14,161 nucleotides of DNA from contig URDN01000054.1 in NCBI GenBank assembly GCA_900546495.1, forward strand, positions 1-14,161, given 5' to 3'. Positions 1 to 7,383 of this stretch are shown piece after piece. The DNA comes from an uncultured Lachnospiraceae bacterium. GTDB lineage: Bacteria; Bacillota; Clostridia; Lachnospirales; Lachnospiraceae. The notes under the pieces are model-generated. The model worked only from the letters and a program-made list of their open reading frames with translations. It had not been told where the DNA came from and ran no database searches. The position numbers and the translations under genes were made by a program. Within the stretch, counting starts at the first letter, position 1, and each line of letters starts with the position of its first letter.

Positions 1-110
1 AACTGAGATAAACGCTCCGCGAAGATGTGCAGTGATTCTGAGAAGAATATGTCAGTTTTCGATGACCAGAATCACGCACCAAGTCTCACGAGCGTTCGAC
101 TTGAATTTTA
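1..110. other. Folded intergenic element (candidate structured RNA or repeat)
   Basis: No gene is visible here, but the DNA folds strongly. An outer stem pairs 11-17 with 90-96 (AACGCTC/GAGCGTT). A 13-bp inner stem pairs 27-40 with 67-79, with only a bulged A at 31. A small apical stem pairs 51-54 with 63-66 (GTCA/TGAC). Two further complementary pairs cross the outer stem and could form pseudoknots or alternatives: 4-8 with 84-88 (TGAGA/TCTCA), and 80-85 with 98-103 (CAAGTC/GACTTG). There is no T-run after the outer stem, so it is not an ordinary terminator. It may continue left of the window. The strand of any transcript is unknown. I do not recognise it as a named RNA family with certainty. 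Confidence 0.55.
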
Positions 111-161
111 GAAGAATAGGAGCAGGAAAAGTTCCTTTTTTGGCAACTTTTGGGTGAACAG

Positions 162-190
162 TTGTTTTTTCTCATGGTGTATGTTACTAT
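162..190 (+). promoter_or_regulatory. Probable sigma-A promoter for the DegV-thioesterase pair
   Basis: TTGTTT at 162-167 and TACTAT at 185-190 are separated by 17 bases, and a TGT directly before the -10 gives an extended -10. Each hexamer matches consensus at four of six positions. It would give a leader of roughly 55 bases. Confidence 0.45.
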
Positions 191-251
191 TTGTAGTACT
201 GATGAAAATTATGTATGAGAGTTAAGAGAGAAAAAACGGAGGAATGAAAAT

Positions 252-1124
252 TTGAGTAAAGTAGCGATTGTGACAGACAGTAACAGTGGAATTACTCAGG
301 CACAGGCAAAAGAACTTGGAATCCGCGTCATGCCGATGCCGTTTTATATTAATGAAGAAATGCTTCTGGAAGATATTGATCTGACCCAGAAACAGTTTTA
401 TGAGAGATTGACAGAAGGTGCAGATATTCATACATCCACCCCTGTTTTGACAAATTTTACCGATCTTTGGGATGAACTTTTAAAGGACTATGATGAGATT
501 ATTCACATTCCGATGTCCAGCGGTCTTTCCAGCACCTGTGCGACAGCATCTATGCTGGCTCAGGATTATGATGGAAAGGTTTTCGTAGTAGACAATCAGC
601 GTATTTCCGTAACACAGCGCCAGTCAGTCATGGATGCTATGGAGCTTGCAGCAGCAGGAAAATCCGGTCAGGAGATTTACGACAAACTGATGGAGAATAA
701 GATGGAGTCCAGTATTTACATTATGCTGGATACCTTATATTATCTGAAAAAAGGCGGTCGTATCACACCGGCGGCAGCAGCACTTGGTACTTTGCTGAAA
801 CTGAAACCGGTTTTGCAGATTCAGGGTGAGAAGCTGGATGCCTTCGCAAAAGCAAGAACTGTAAAACAGGCGAAAAATATCATGATCAAGCAGATCAAAG
901 ATGACTGCGAGCATCGTTTTGGTTCCGCAGATGGTACTGGTGTGCATATTTCCATGGCATATACCCATGATCTGGAAGCAGCAGAGGAGTTTAAAAAGGA
1001 AGTGCAGGAAGCATTTCCAAATCATGAGATCGTGTTGAATCCATTATCCTTAAGTATTGCATGTCACATCGGACCGGGTGCTCTGGCAGTGACAGCGACA
1101 AAAGCAATTGAGGTGGACGCATAA
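252..1124 (+). CDS. DegV family fatty-acid-binding protein
   Basis: This 290-residue cytoplasmic protein has the full length and signatures of the DegV family. In characterised members (FakB) the protein holds a fatty acid and presents it to the kinase FakA, which makes acyl-phosphate for phospholipid synthesis. Visible marks are the N-terminal TDSNSGI strand-turn (residues 8-14), TSTP (61-64), and the lipid-carboxylate-binding SSGLSST loop (89-95). A KKGGRI segment, typical of the second domain, lies near the middle. The start is a TTG at 252, eight bases after GGAGGA (238-243). The nearby ATG at 245 is out of frame and meets a stop after three codons. The stop overlaps the next start by one base, so the two genes are probably translationally coupled. 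No FakA partner lies in the window. The family call is firm; the lipid bound is unknown. Confidence 0.92.
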   Translation: MSKVAIVTDSNSGITQAQAKELGIRVMPMPFYINEEMLLEDIDLTQKQFYERLTEGADIHTSTPVLTNFTDLWDELLKDYDEIIHIPMSSGLSSTCATASMLAQDYDGKVFVVDNQRISVTQRQSVMDAMELAAAGKSGQEIYDKLMENKMESSIYIMLDTLYYLKKGGRITPAAAALGTLLKLKPVLQIQGEKLDAFAKARTVKQAKNIMIKQIKDDCEHRFGSADGTGVHISMAYTHDLEAAEEFKKEVQEAFPNHEIVLNPLSLSIACHIGPGALAVTATKAIEVDA

Positions 1125-1543
1125 TGGTAGATTACGAGAAATTGAAGCAGGCTCGAAACATGGGCTTTATTAAACATATCGGGGTTGAGACAGTAGAACT
1201 CCGGGAAGGATATGCAAAAGGTGAGATTGTTCTGGATGAGAGTCATGCAAATCCGATTGGTTCTACACATGGCGGTGTACTTTTTACACTGGTAGATACT
1301 GTTGGTGGTGCGGCAGCTACAAGCCGTGGCAGATATGTGACGACGGTATCCGGTAATATCAACTATCTGCGTCCGGCAATGAACTGCAAAAAACTGATCG
1401 GAGAATCACGCGAGATCAAGATCGGTAAAAAAATGTGTGTGTATGATGTTATGATCACGGATGAGAATGATCGTGAGATCGCAAAAGCCACTATGACATA
1501 TTTTTATCTGGACAAGATCAATGCAGAGGATTTTGTGAAATAA
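1124..1543 (+). CDS. PaaI-type hotdog-fold acyl-CoA thioesterase
   Basis: This 139-residue single-domain protein matches the PaaI/YbgC-like hotdog thioesterases, which hydrolyse acyl- or aryl-CoA thioesters in the cytoplasm, usually as tetramers. The family hallmark HGG followed by a helix with Asp is present: HGG at residues 49-51 and D58 in the LVDTVGGAAA helix. The later strand contains the usual YLRPA segment (81-85). The ATG at 1124 overlaps the last base of the preceding stop, in a TAATG arrangement. Pairing with a fatty-acid-binding DegV protein suggests a role in acyl-group handling, but this is inference, and the natural substrate cannot be read from the sequence. No clear terminator follows within the 80 bases before the purA promoter. 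Confidence 0.88.
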   Translation: MVDYEKLKQARNMGFIKHIGVETVELREGYAKGEIVLDESHANPIGSTHGGVLFTLVDTVGGAAATSRGRYVTTVSGNINYLRPAMNCKKLIGESREIKIGKKMCVYDVMITDENDREIAKATMTYFYLDKINAEDFVK

Positions 1544-1621
1544 GAACCGTATCAATCAGATAAAATAATGAATAAATATTAGTTTTACTTATAAATTGGT
1601 GTTATATATTAGAAAAAAGAT

Positions 1622-1650
1622 TTTACATCTTGTATATTATCGTGTATAAT
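1622..1650 (+). promoter_or_regulatory. purA promoter
   Basis: TTTACA (1622-1627) and a perfect TATAAT (1645-1650) are separated by 17 bases, a near-consensus sigma-A promoter. The expected transcription start is near 1657, giving a leader of about 70 bases that contains the hairpin at 1673-1699. Confidence 0.75.
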
Positions 1651-1672
1651 TATAAAGTAAAACGGAAAATAA

Positions 1673-1699
1673 AAAAGACAGGTTTTACACCTGTCTTTT
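1673..1699 (+). promoter_or_regulatory. Perfect hairpin in the purA leader, possible attenuator
   Basis: An 11-bp perfect stem pairs 1673-1683 (AAAAGACAGGT) with 1689-1699 (ACCTGTCTTTT) around a 5-base loop. It has the shape of a short, bidirectional intrinsic terminator. It lies downstream of the purA promoter and 8 bases before the ribosome site (AAGGAGG, 1708-1714). It therefore cannot simply end the upstream operon without also affecting purA. Leader attenuation or mRNA 5'-end stabilisation are both possible; I see no recognisable purine riboswitch. Confidence 0.55.
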
Positions 1700-1726
1700 A
1701 TAATGCCGAAGGAGGAATCTGTAATT

Positions 1727-3001
1727 ATGGTAAAAGCTGTAGTAGGAGCAAACTGGGGTGATGAAGGAAAAGGTAAAATCACCGACATGTTGGCAAAAGA
1801 GGCAGATATTATTGTTCGTTTCCAGGGTGGCGCAAATGCAGGCCATACCATCGTGAACAATTATGGTAAATTTGCACTTCACACACTTCCGTCAGGATGT
1901 TTTTATGGACATACAACAAGCATTATCGGTAACGGTGTAGCGTTAAATATTCCGGTACTGTTCAAAGAGATCCAGGACATTGTAGCAAAAGGTGTGCCAA
2001 TGCCAAAAATTCTTGTATCTGACCGTGCACAGATGGTTATGCCATATCATGTGTTATTTGATCAGTATGAGGAGGAGCGTCTGGGTGGTAAATCATTCGG
2101 TTCCACAAAATCCGGTATTGCACCATTCTACTCAGATAAATATGCAAAAATCGGTTTTCAGGTAAGTGAGTTATTCGACGAGGAGCTTTTAAAAGAGAAA
2201 GTTGTTCGTGTCTGCGAGACAAAGAACGTTACATTAGAGCATCTGTATCACAAACCACTGCTTGATCCGGATGAGTTATTAGAGACTCTGCACCAGTACA
2301 AAGAGATGGTAGAGCCGTATGTATGTGATGTATCTACTTATCTGTGGAATGCAATTAAAGAAGGCAAAGAGATTCTGTTAGAGGGTCAGCTTGGTACATT
2401 AAAAGATCCGGATCACGGAATTTATCCGATGGTTACATCTTCTTCCACACTGGCAGCATATGGCGCAATCGGCGCAGGTATCCCGCCATACGAGATCAAG
2501 AAGATCATCACAGTCTGCAAAGCATACTCAAGTGCAGTAGGCGCAGGTGCATTTGTCAGCGAGATCTTTGGCGATGAGGCTGATGAGCTGAGAAGACGCG
2601 GTGGCGACGGCGGTGAGTTCGGCGCTACAACAGGCAGACCGAGACGTATGGGATGGTTTGACTGTGTGGCAAGTAAATACGGATGCCGTCTGCAGGGTGC
2701 GACAGATGTAGCATTTACAGTACTGGATGTACTTGGATATCTGGATGAGATTCCGGTATGTGTAGGTTACGAGATCGATGGCGAGGTAACCACTGAGTTC
2801 CCGACCACTGCAAAACTGGAGAAAGCAAAACCGGTATTAAAGACATTGCCGGGATGGAAATGCGATATCCGCGGAATCAAAAAATATGAAGATCTTCCGG
2901 AGAACTGCCGTAAATACGTAGAGTTTATTGAGGAACAGATTGGATTCCCAATCACTATGGTTTCTAATGGACCGGGCAGAGAAGATATTATTTACAGATA
3001 A
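1727..3001 (+). CDS. purA: Adenylosuccinate synthetase
   Basis: PurA catalyses the GTP-dependent condensation of IMP with aspartate to adenylosuccinate, the first committed step from IMP to AMP, in the cytoplasm. The protein is 424 residues, normal for the family. The N-terminal P-loop NWGDEGKGK (residues 9-17) contains the catalytic Asp (D12), and the catalytic His lies in NAGHT (H40). The long GTP- and IMP-binding core follows (GQLGT, TSSST, GRPRRMGWFD), and the C-terminus ends in the family-typical SNGPGRE segment. I place the start at the ATG at 1727, which follows AAGGAGG (1708-1714) at good spacing and begins the conserved first strand. An in-frame ATG at 1703 would add eight non-conserved residues and swallow the ribosome site. 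The gene is monocistronic, with its own promoter, a leader hairpin and a strong terminator. Identification is essentially certain. Confidence 0.98.
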   Translation: MVKAVVGANWGDEGKGKITDMLAKEADIIVRFQGGANAGHTIVNNYGKFALHTLPSGCFYGHTTSIIGNGVALNIPVLFKEIQDIVAKGVPMPKILVSDRAQMVMPYHVLFDQYEEERLGGKSFGSTKSGIAPFYSDKYAKIGFQVSELFDEELLKEKVVRVCETKNVTLEHLYHKPLLDPDELLETLHQYKEMVEPYVCDVSTYLWNAIKEGKEILLEGQLGTLKDPDHGIYPMVTSSSTLAAYGAIGAGIPPYEIKKIITVCKAYSSAVGAGAFVSEIFGDEADELRRRGGDGGEFGATTGRPRRMGWFDCVASKYGCRLQGATDVAFTVLDVLGYLDEIPVCVGYEIDGEVTTEFPTTAKLEKAKPVLKTLPGWKCDIRGIKKYEDLPENCRKYVEFIEEQIGFPITMVSNGPGREDIIYR

Positions 3002-3021
3002 ACATAATGTAAAGATGAGAG

Positions 3022-3052
3022 GGAGCAGCTGAGAAATCAGCTGCTCCTTTTT
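3022..3052 (+). terminator. Intrinsic terminator of purA
   Basis: A perfect 11-bp GC-rich stem pairs 3022-3032 with 3037-3047 around a GAAA tetraloop. It is followed by five T residues (3048-3052), 20 bases after the purA stop. Confidence 0.95.
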
Positions 3053-3207
3053 ACAATATTACGGGAATTTCTGCATGATTGTAAACCCTATTTTTACCAT
3101 AGGAATAAAACACAAGAAAAAGACGGTTGCTTTGTGTAATATTATGAAAAAAAGTAAAAATGTGTTGTAAAAAATGTAAAAAACGTTCATAAAACATAAA
3201 AATACAC

Positions 3208-3236
3208 TTTAAAAATTAGTAAATGTGCAGTATAAT
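3208..3236 (+). promoter_or_regulatory. Probable promoter of glgCD
   Basis: TTTAAA (3208-3213), a 17-base spacer and a perfect TATAAT (3231-3236) sit in very AT-rich DNA, about 70 bases upstream of the glgC start. No operator-like dyad is obvious around it. Confidence 0.6.
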
Positions 3237-3311
3237 ATATACATTACCTGTAATAATTAATATACTTATTAGAAGCAGGGGATATATATTATTTTTAGAG
3301 GGGGATATGAA

Positions 3312-4520
3312 GTGGAAAAAGAAATTATTGCTATGTTGCTTGCTGGTGGACAGGGCTCGCGATTATATGCACTGACACAGAAACTGGCAAAACCGGCAGT
3401 TCCGTTTGGTGGAAAATATCGTATTATTGATTTCCCGTTATCCAATTGTGTCAATTCAGGTATCGACACGGTAGGTATCCTGACACAGTATCAGCCGCTT
3501 GTGCTGAATGAGTATATAGGAAATGGACAGCCATGGGATTTGGACCGTTTGAATGGAGGTGTTCATGTTCTCCCGCCATATCAGAAAGCATCTGGCTCTG
3601 ACTGGTACAAAGGAACAGCGAATGCGATTTGCCAGAATATCTCGTTTATTGAGCGGTATGATCCAAAATACGTGATCATCCTTTCCGGGGACCAGATCTG
3701 CAAGCAGGATTATAACGATTTCCTTGAATTTCATAAGAAAAAAGGCGCTGAGTTCAGTGTGGCAGTTATGGAAGTGCCTTGGGAAGAAGCATCCAGATTT
3801 GGTCTGATGGTTACAGATGAGAATGACAAGATCACAGAGTTTCAGGAGAAACCGGTGAATCCGAAATCAAATCTGGCATCCATGGGTATCTATATTTTTA
3901 ATTGGGATATATTACGCAAGTATCTGCTCGAGGATGAGGCTGATCCGGAATCCGAAAATGATTTTGGTAATAATATTATTCCGAATTTACTTCAGGATGG
4001 CAGAGATATGTATGCATATCGTTTCAATGGCTACTGGAAGGATGTAGGAACTATTTCTTCTTTGTGGGAAGCCAATATGGAGGTTCTGGATCCGCAGCAC
4101 AGTGGTATCGATCTGTTTGAGGATGACTGGAAGATCTACAGCCGAAACAGTGGTATGACCGGTCACAAGATTGGCATGCATGCACAGATTGAAAATTCTA
4201 TGATCACAGACGGATGCCGGATCGACGGTGATGTGGAGCATTCCGTATTGTTTGCCGGCGTTAAAGTTGCAACGGGTGCAGTGGTAAAAGATGCTGTTGT
4301 TATGGGTGGAACTGTGATCAAATCCGGAGCAGTAGTAGAACATTGTATCATTGGCGAAAATGCAGTCATTGGTGAAAATGCGAAGGTTGGTGTCGTAAAA
4401 GAAGGCGAAGAAAAAGGTGTTGCAACCATTGGACCGGGTGTATATGTGGGCGATGGAGCAACCGTTGGTTCCAATGCTATGGTACGAGAAAATGTAAAGG
4501 ATGGTGAAGAAGAATGGTAA
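3312..4520 (+). CDS. glgC: Glucose-1-phosphate adenylyltransferase, catalytic subunit
   Basis: GlgC makes ADP-glucose from glucose-1-phosphate and ATP, the activating and usually regulated step of bacterial glycogen synthesis. The 402-residue length fits the family. The nucleotide-binding GGQGSR loop is at residues 12-17. The metal-binding catalytic Asp is in SGDQ (D127), and the glucose-1-phosphate Lys is in FQEKP (K180). A C-terminal left-handed beta-helix of hexapeptide-like repeats begins near residue 290. The start is GTG at 3312, seven bases after a G-rich ribosome site (AGAGGGGG, 3297-3304). The ATG at 3307 is in another frame. The last seven bases overlap glgD, which implies translational coupling and balanced subunit synthesis. 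Effector specificity cannot be read directly. Confidence 0.96.
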   Translation: MEKEIIAMLLAGGQGSRLYALTQKLAKPAVPFGGKYRIIDFPLSNCVNSGIDTVGILTQYQPLVLNEYIGNGQPWDLDRLNGGVHVLPPYQKASGSDWYKGTANAICQNISFIERYDPKYVIILSGDQICKQDYNDFLEFHKKKGAEFSVAVMEVPWEEASRFGLMVTDENDKITEFQEKPVNPKSNLASMGIYIFNWDILRKYLLEDEADPESENDFGNNIIPNLLQDGRDMYAYRFNGYWKDVGTISSLWEANMEVLDPQHSGIDLFEDDWKIYSRNSGMTGHKIGMHAQIENSMITDGCRIDGDVEHSVLFAGVKVATGAVVKDAVVMGGTVIKSGAVVEHCIIGENAVIGENAKVGVVKEGEEKGVATIGPGVYVGDGATVGSNAMVRENVKDGEEEW

Positions 4521-5656
4521 AGTCTAATACAAGCGCGCTGGGAATTATTTTCCCGAATTACTATGATTCTCTTGTCCCGGAAATGGTCAGCGAGCGACTG
4601 ATGGGATCCGTTCCTTTTGCAAGCCGTTACCGTATGATTGATTTTGTGCTGTCCAGCATGGTAAACAGCGGAATCAACAACGTATCCGTACTGGTTCGTG
4701 AGAAATACCATTCTCTGATGGATCACCTTGGTTCCGGTCGTGAGTGGGATCTGGTTCGTAAAAACGGAGGCCTGACAATCTGGCCACCATACGCAGAGAA
4801 AGGAATGCATCTGTATGATGGACGTATCGAGGCGCTGAATCATACACTTTATTATCTGGAAAAACAGAAAGAGAAATATGTCATTATTGCAGATACGAAT
4901 ATCGCTGTTAACTTTGATTTCAAAGATTTTATTAATGAGCACAAAAAGAGCGGTGCAGATGTGTCTGTTGCCTATACCGTGCAGGAAATTCCGGAAGGAC
5001 TGGTGAATGCACAGAATTCCAGAAAGGATATGTTCTATACTTTTAAACTGGAAGATGGCCGTGTAAAGAATTGGTATATTAATCGCAAGGAAGATGGCCT
5101 GCAGAATCTTAGCATGAATATTTACTGTTTTGACAGAGAATATCTGATCAATCTGGTAAATGAGGCTTATGTGCATGGACAGACTTATCTGGAGCGCGAT
5201 GTGTTATCCAATGAAGTAGACGCGATTCATATCCATGGCTATAAATATGAAGGTTATTATGCACGAATCTGTGACAGAAAGAGCTTTTTCGAGGAGAACA
5301 TGAAGCTTCTGAAGGATGAAAATCTGGAAGGACTGTTTGCGGGGGGACAGATTTATACAAAATTACGCGATGACAACCCGACAAGATATATTGCAGGTGC
5401 AAACGTAAAAAATACGATGGCAGCAGATGGATGTGTCATTGAGGGAACAGTTGAAAACTGTATTTTATTCCGTGGCGTTAAGATTGGCAAAGGTGCAGTG
5501 GTGAAAAACTGTGTGCTGATGCAGGATACCGTTGTGGGGGAGAACGTAAAAGCAGAATATGTGATTACAGATAAAGATGCTGTAGTTACTGCCGGAAAAG
5601 AAATTAAAGGAGCAGATACGTTTCCGTTATATATTGCAAAATATCAGAAGGTATAA
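4514..5656 (+). CDS. glgD: GlgD, non-catalytic subunit of ADP-glucose pyrophosphorylase
   Basis: This 380-residue protein is a paralogue of GlgC that has lost the catalytic signatures. The N-terminal GGxGxR loop is replaced by IFPNYYDSL (residues 12-20). Aligned on the shared DFxxHKK..A segment, the catalytic Asp position of GlgC is occupied by N129. The later EKP lysine motif is absent. The fold is otherwise retained, including the RMIDFVLSSMVNSGI stretch near the N-terminus (40-54) and the C-terminal beta-helix. In Firmicutes, GlgD pairs with GlgC as a heterotetramer and modulates its activity. The ATG at 4514 lies inside the end of glgC (7-base overlap), so expression is probably coupled. 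An intrinsic terminator follows 40 bases after the stop. The downstream glycogen genes glgA, glgB and glgP are not in the window. Confidence 0.95.
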   Translation: MVKSNTSALGIIFPNYYDSLVPEMVSERLMGSVPFASRYRMIDFVLSSMVNSGINNVSVLVREKYHSLMDHLGSGREWDLVRKNGGLTIWPPYAEKGMHLYDGRIEALNHTLYYLEKQKEKYVIIADTNIAVNFDFKDFINEHKKSGADVSVAYTVQEIPEGLVNAQNSRKDMFYTFKLEDGRVKNWYINRKEDGLQNLSMNIYCFDREYLINLVNEAYVHGQTYLERDVLSNEVDAIHIHGYKYEGYYARICDRKSFFEENMKLLKDENLEGLFAGGQIYTKLRDDNPTRYIAGANVKNTMAADGCVIEGTVENCILFRGVKIGKGAVVKNCVLMQDTVVGENVKAEYVITDKDAVVTAGKEIKGADTFPLYIAKYQKV

Positions 5657-5696
5657 AGTGAAAACAACAGCAGATACTTTGACTGCAGTAGATACG

Positions 5697-5734
5697 AAGC
5701 TGTGTGGTGAGAAATTACCACACAGCTTATTTTT
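5697..5734 (+). terminator. Intrinsic terminator of glgCD
   Basis: A perfect 12-bp stem pairs 5697-5708 with 5717-5728 around an 8-base loop, followed by a T-rich tail (ATTTTT, 5729-5734). Confidence 0.93.
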
Positions 5735-5812
5735 GTAAAAATTTGCAGGTAATAGGTAATGAACGGTTTTGCTGCTTTTGTTCGGTATTGCCTGTTGCAG
5801 CGTGAAAAAAAT

Positions 5813-5843
5813 TTGACAAAGTGCCGGGGAAATGCGCTATAAT
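5813..5843 (+). promoter_or_regulatory. Probable promoter of the MATE gene
   Basis: Both hexamers are perfect, TTGACA (5813-5818) and TATAAT (5838-5843), but the spacer is 19 bases, longer than the optimum of 17. The long spacer could mean weak basal activity or a MerR-type activator; no clear dyad was seen in the spacer. Confidence 0.6.
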
Positions 5844-5902
5844 AGAAAAGCATGTTTGAAAAGAAAAACAAAGGAAAATGATAGAACGGAGCAGTATTAT
5901 TT

Positions 5903-7225
5903 ATGGAACGAAATCTTACAACGGGAAGTGTGTTAAAAAATATATTATATTTTTCACTTCCGTATCTGTTATCTTATTTTTTACAGACATTATATGGTAT
6001 GGCAGATCTGTTCATTATTGGACAGTTTGACGGAGTAGCAAGTACGACGGCAGTATCTGTCGGCAGTCAGGTGATGCATATGATCACCGTTATGCTGGTG
6101 GGACTGGCAATGGGAACGACGGTTACCATCGGGCAGGCGGTCGGTGCCAACAACCGGGAAAAAGCATCCAAAACGGTTGGAAACACCGTCGTGTTATTTA
6201 TGGTACTTTCGGTTGTACTGATGGCAGTGTTGCTGCTTTTGGTTCATCCGATCGTAGCGATCATGTCGACACCGGAAGAAGCCGTGGCAGGAACCGTATC
6301 TTATCTGACCATCTGTTTTATCGGAATTCCGTGTATTACAGCATATAACATTATCAGTTCGATTTTCCGCGGACTGGGAGATCCCAAGAGCCCGATGTAT
6401 TTTATTGCGATCGCCTGCGTGGCAAATATCGGTCTGGATTATCTGTTTATGGGAACCTTTCGCATGGGACCTGCAGGTGCAGCACTGGGAACGATTCTGG
6501 CGCAGGCATTAAGCGTTGTGATCGCGTTGCTCATGACCCTGAAACGAAAAATGATCACGGTGACAAAGACGGATTTTCTCCCACAGAAAGAATCCATGGG
6601 GCAGATTGCCCGGATCGGCATTCCAATTGCTTTGCAGGATGGACTGATTCAGGTTGCATTTATCGTTATTACGATTATCGCTAATCGTCGTGGCCTGAGT
6701 GATGCGGCAGCGGTTGGAATTGTGGAAAAGATCATCAGCTTCTTATTCCTGGTACCGTCGTCTATGTTATCCACGGTTTCTGCACTGGGGGCTCAGAATA
6801 TCGGTGCAGGAAAACCGGAGCGGGCGATTCAGACATTGCGCTATGCAATATTTATTACGGTAGGATTTGGTGTGATCATATCTGCGACCATTCAGTTTGC
6901 AGCAGCACCGGTGGTGGGACTGTTCACCACAGACGCAGCAGTAGTTGTACTTGGTACACAGTATATCCGAGGTTATATCTGGGACTGCATTTTTGCAGGT
7001 ATCCATTTCAGTTTTAGTGGATACTTCTGTGCCTGCGGCAGATCAGAGCTGTCCTTTGTTCACAATATCACGGCAATTGTGCTGGTACGTGTGCCGGGGG
7101 TTTATCTGACTTCTAAAATGTTTCCGGATACACTGTTCCCTATGGGACTGGCGACCGCAGTGGGATCATTGACATCTGTAGTAATCTGTCTGATTGCATT
7201 TTCTTATTTACGCCGCAGACAGTAA
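5903..7225 (+). CDS. MATE family efflux transporter
   Basis: This 440-residue polytopic inner-membrane protein has about twelve hydrophobic segments in two similar halves. It begins with the characteristic N-terminal stretch of clostridial MATE proteins (LTTGSVLKNILYFSLPYL, then YGMADLFIIGQ). The first half contains the SVGSQVMHMITVMLVGLAMG helix region and the GLGDPKSPM loop. The second half repeats the pattern, with ALGAQNIGAGKPERA in the loop after helix seven. MATE proteins export cationic drugs or metabolites in exchange for sodium or protons; substrate and coupling ion cannot be told from the sequence. The ATG at 5903 has GGAG at 5888-5891, a rather long 11-base gap. The gene has its own promoter. 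No convincing terminator lies before the next gene's promoters. Confidence 0.92.
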   Translation: MERNLTTGSVLKNILYFSLPYLLSYFLQTLYGMADLFIIGQFDGVASTTAVSVGSQVMHMITVMLVGLAMGTTVTIGQAVGANNREKASKTVGNTVVLFMVLSVVLMAVLLLLVHPIVAIMSTPEEAVAGTVSYLTICFIGIPCITAYNIISSIFRGLGDPKSPMYFIAIACVANIGLDYLFMGTFRMGPAGAALGTILAQALSVVIALLMTLKRKMITVTKTDFLPQKESMGQIARIGIPIALQDGLIQVAFIVITIIANRRGLSDAAAVGIVEKIISFLFLVPSSMLSTVSALGAQNIGAGKPERAIQTLRYAIFITVGFGVIISATIQFAAAPVVGLFTTDAAVVVLGTQYIRGYIWDCIFAGIHFSFSGYFCACGRSELSFVHNITAIVLVRVPGVYLTSKMFPDTLFPMGLATAVGSLTSVVICLIAFSYLRRRQ

Positions 7226-7265
7226 CAATATATGATGAATTTATGGTATAAATATGTGCTACTAC

Positions 7266-7318
7266 TTGATTTTTATCAGTAAAAAATACTATAATACTAG
7301 GATAACATAGGTTTATAG
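7266..7318 (+). promoter_or_regulatory. Upstream mnmA promoter with overlapping dyad
   Basis: TTGATT (7266-7271), an 18-base spacer and TATAAT (7290-7295) make a plausible promoter. An imperfect inverted repeat overlaps its -10 and start region: 7289-7299 pairs with 7308-7318, nine of eleven positions, across an 8-base spacer. This is a natural place for a repressor. Rrf2-family regulators of iron-sulfur genes bind such sites, but the assignment is a guess. Confidence 0.45.
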
Positions 7319-7341
7319 CAAAATGTTTGCTTTGTTATAAT
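7312..7341 (+). promoter_or_regulatory. Second, gene-proximal mnmA promoter
   Basis: TTTATA (7312-7317), an 18-base spacer and a perfect TATAAT (7336-7341) are preceded by TGT, giving an extended -10. It would start transcription around 35 bases before the mnmA start codon and so forms a tandem pair with the promoter at 7266-7295. Confidence 0.5.
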
Positions 7342-7383
7342 CCGAAGGATTCTTAAATAGTATGATAAAAGGAGACGTAGCCT

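Noticed and set aside
4163..5176. A 337-codon open frame on the - strand across the glgC-glgD junction
   Set aside because: It lies antisense to two certain genes, its protein has no recognisable domain, and the composition is that of reversed beta-helix repeats.
5644..5871. A 75-codon - strand frame over the glgD terminator and MATE promoter
   Set aside because: It would read through a strong terminator stem and promoter boxes; no ribosome site or domain.
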